Source: a virus. From it: a stretch of 24,237 bases of DNA. This document shows, one piece after another, positions 23,197 to 24,237 of the stretch; the stretch's first letter is position 1; each line of letters begins with the position of its first letter. The stretch spans positions 1 to 24,237 of the IMG/VR virus record IMGVR_UViG_3300032093_000819, one strand, 5' to 3'. Both the position numbers and the translations under genes were made by a program. The notes beneath the pieces are model-generated. The model did no database searches and was not told where the DNA came from. It saw only the letters and a program-made list of their open reading frames with translations.

Positions 23197-23225
23197 ATTA
23201 TATCTTAGACTTCGATAATTGTAAA
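23197..23225 (-). promoter_or_regulatory. Canonical promoter, leaderless start
   Basis: Minus strand TTTACA (23220-23225), 17 nt, TATAAT (23197-23202), 6 nt before the ATG at 23190; the -35 lies in the 3' end of the Ntn-hydrolase gene. Confidence 0.8.
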
Positions 23226-23774
23226 GGGAGGTCTAACTGCCATATTAAACTTAGCCGCCGCCTCTAAAGCCATACGAACACGCTTGCGTGGAGTCTTTAT
23301 TGTTGGTGTAGAAAATAATGAACCCAAAGCTAGTTCTTGCCCAGCCCCTTCAGCCATATAGTTTACATCTACTTCAGATATATGAAAGTCTGTATCCATT
23401 GTAAAGATTCTTCCAGCACCCTGTACTGCAATTATAAAAATTCCGCCTTCATCGCCATCTTCAGGAGCACTAGTACCAAACTTACCATAACCGTGTTCTT
23501 GAAATGTTTCTTTAACTGATTCAACAAATCTTGTACGCATGAACTTATCTATGTTTCTAAATCCTGCAGTTGGTTTATAAACAGGAGGAGTCCACGAATA
23601 TTGTAAAATTTGACCCATTCTAAAACTATCTACAAACCCTATGCCAAATTGACCAACCTTAAAAACCTTTGGATCTGTTCTTTGAAAAATTAATCCAGAC
23701 TTATCATCAGATGCAGCAGCATCTCCCCCAAGGAGGACTTTGTTTTCATGGATTAGGGCAACTATACAGGTCAT
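23205..23774 (-). CDS. HslV/proteasome-like Ntn hydrolase (189 aa)
   Basis: MTCIVALIHENKVLLGGDAAASDD matches the start of HslV/proteasome beta-type subunits. After Met removal Thr is residue 1 (nucleophile), Asp17 falls in GGDAA, and the Lys of DPKVFKV is the equivalent of Lys33, moved by two residues. GIGFVDSFRMGQILQY and a YMAEGAGQELALGSLF stretch also fit (the conserved GSG/ALG helix region). It lacks any propeptide, as in HslV. Threonine protease or a related amidase is inferred; no HslU/ATPase is in the window. Leaderless: TATACT lies 7 nt before the ATG. Confidence 0.75.
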   Translation of the reverse strand: MTCIVALIHENKVLLGGDAAASDDKSGLIFQRTDPKVFKVGQFGIGFVDSFRMGQILQYSWTPPVYKPTAGFRNIDKFMRTRFVESVKETFQEHGYGKFGTSAPEDGDEGGIFIIAVQGAGRIFTMDTDFHISEVDVNYMAEGAGQELALGSLFSTPTIKTPRKRVRMALEAAAKFNMAVRPPFTIIEV

Positions 23775-23781
23775 ATAGACT

Positions 23782-23810
23782 AGTATACTATTTTTAAAAT
23801 TCCTAGTCCA
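23782..23810 (-). promoter_or_regulatory. Promoter, leaderless start
   Basis: Minus strand TGGACT (23805-23810), 17 nt, TATACT (23782-23787), 7 nt before the ATG at 23774. Confidence 0.65.
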
Positions 23811-24132
23811 GTTCCCCTTCAGGATGGTATTTTTCTATTTGAGAGTCAATGAATGATAGTTTAAGGAGTGTTTCTTCAAGTTCCGCCTTTACCCCAATTA
23901 ATTCTTGAATAGCATCATAATATTTATCTTTCCACTCAGTCAATTCCCGCTCAATTTTATATAATTCAATTTTAAGGTCTTTAAGTTCTAATTTAAGGTG
24001 ATCTTGCTCACGCTCAGCCCTGCGTATTTTTTCTTTTTTATTATCCCTCAAGCCTGCAATTACAGCAGTCCCCATGCCTGAAACGGCAGCGGCAAAAATA
24101 GCGACAACTATGGCAGTATAATCTATGTTCAT
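23803..24132 (-). CDS. Membrane-anchored coiled-coil protein (109 aa)
   Basis: A transmembrane segment at about residues 7-27 (IVVAIFAAAVSGMGTAVIAGL), then a long coiled coil (about 30-95) with heptads of Leu/Ile. The layout is common in actinophage small membrane proteins; spanin or signalling roles are speculative. A -10 TATAAT (24142-24147) is 9 nt before the ATG, so the leader would be only about two bases. Its stop is next to the promoter of the Ntn-hydrolase gene. Confidence 0.75.
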   Translation of the reverse strand: MNIDYTAIVVAIFAAAVSGMGTAVIAGLRDNKKEKIRRAEREQDHLKLELKDLKIELYKIERELTEWKDKYYDAIQELIGVKAELEETLLKLSFIDSQIEKYHPEGELD

Positions 24133-24160
24133 TATACATAAATTATACCGTATATGTAAC

Positions 24161-24235
24161 CTAAATTAATAGTTCAGAAGCCGAAATTTCGTTGCCTAAA
24201 TATTTCTTTTTTTGAATTGCTTCCCTAACAAACTC
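24161..24235 (-). CDS. C-terminal end of a gene running in from the right
   Basis: In frame from the window edge: EFVREAIQKKKYLGNEISASELLI, then TAG. Too short to name. An ATG at the very edge (24235-24237) is in a different frame that stops after 13 codons. The same spacing and orientation as the rest of the arm make a real gene end likely. Confidence 0.5.
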   Translation of the reverse strand, partial: EFVREAIQKKKYLGNEISASELLI

Positions 24236-24237
24236 AT

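Noticed and set aside
1-24237. CRISPR array, insertion sequence or rRNA
   Set aside because: No regularly spaced direct repeats of CRISPR size, no transposase motif, no rRNA-like segment seen.

Overview
The window looks like part of the accessory/early region of a low-GC tailed phage (or phage-like element) of an actinobacterium. A freshwater, acI-type host would fit the low GC and the Ala/Thr-rich surface protein, but that is inference. Phage evidence: about 70 small, tightly packed, often overlapping genes; families common in phages (DUF932, YubB/DUF1281, GP88-like, an MGLDMYL protein); a lone tRNA; and many small CxxC proteins. Actinobacterial evidence: a DUF7455 protein, an MSMEG_6728/Pyr_excise protein, frequent leaderless starts, and TGTGA-N6-TCACA sites of the CRP/GlxR type. 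No capsid, tail, terminase, polymerase or integrase gene is visible.

Layout. The left arm (1-14152) is read rightwards. It is a chain of small, mostly unknown genes, broken by intergenic blocks of 100-330 bp that repeat a theme: a GC hairpin, a CRP-like palindrome, then a promoter with TGTC[G/A]GTGG exactly 7 nt before a TATAAT-like -10, then an AACGAAAGGAAA ribosome site. Recognisable products are a GP88-like cysteine-rich protein, a DUF932 protein, DUF7455, a YubB-like protein and an RGR-motif basic protein. tRNA-Asp(GUC) lies at 9100-9173 and a probable structured ncRNA at 10953-11105. The right arm (14659-24235) is read leftwards. It carries more recognisable cargo: a SpeD-like protein, a PD-(D/E)XK-type protein, a DUF4430-like secreted protein beside a PduO-type cob(I)alamin adenosyltransferase, a surface-layer-like protein, thioredoxin, a Pyr_excise-family protein, a secreted subtilase and an HslV/proteasome-like Ntn hydrolase. 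The arms converge on a 506-bp AT-rich non-coding block (14153-14658) with four DnaA-box-like 9-mers, terminators and several repeat families, a candidate replication origin.

Regulation is the most unusual part. (1) Seven perfect and two one-mismatch TGTGA-N6-TCACA sites occur in the first 9.3 kb. The eight that lie near a promoter have centres about 52, 62 or 73 bp before the -10 start, one helical turn apart, as expected for class I CRP-type activation. (2) About 20 promoters share the spacer-located TGTC box, which I did not see in the right arm. (3) The putative ncRNA has an unpaired stretch complementary over 13 nt to the leader motif that precedes many left-arm genes. (4) Eight ORFs have their ATG exactly 6-7 nt after a -10 box, suggesting leaderless mRNAs, mostly in the right arm. 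Two different expression classes for the two arms is my inference. All assignments rest on reading the sequence; no database search was run.
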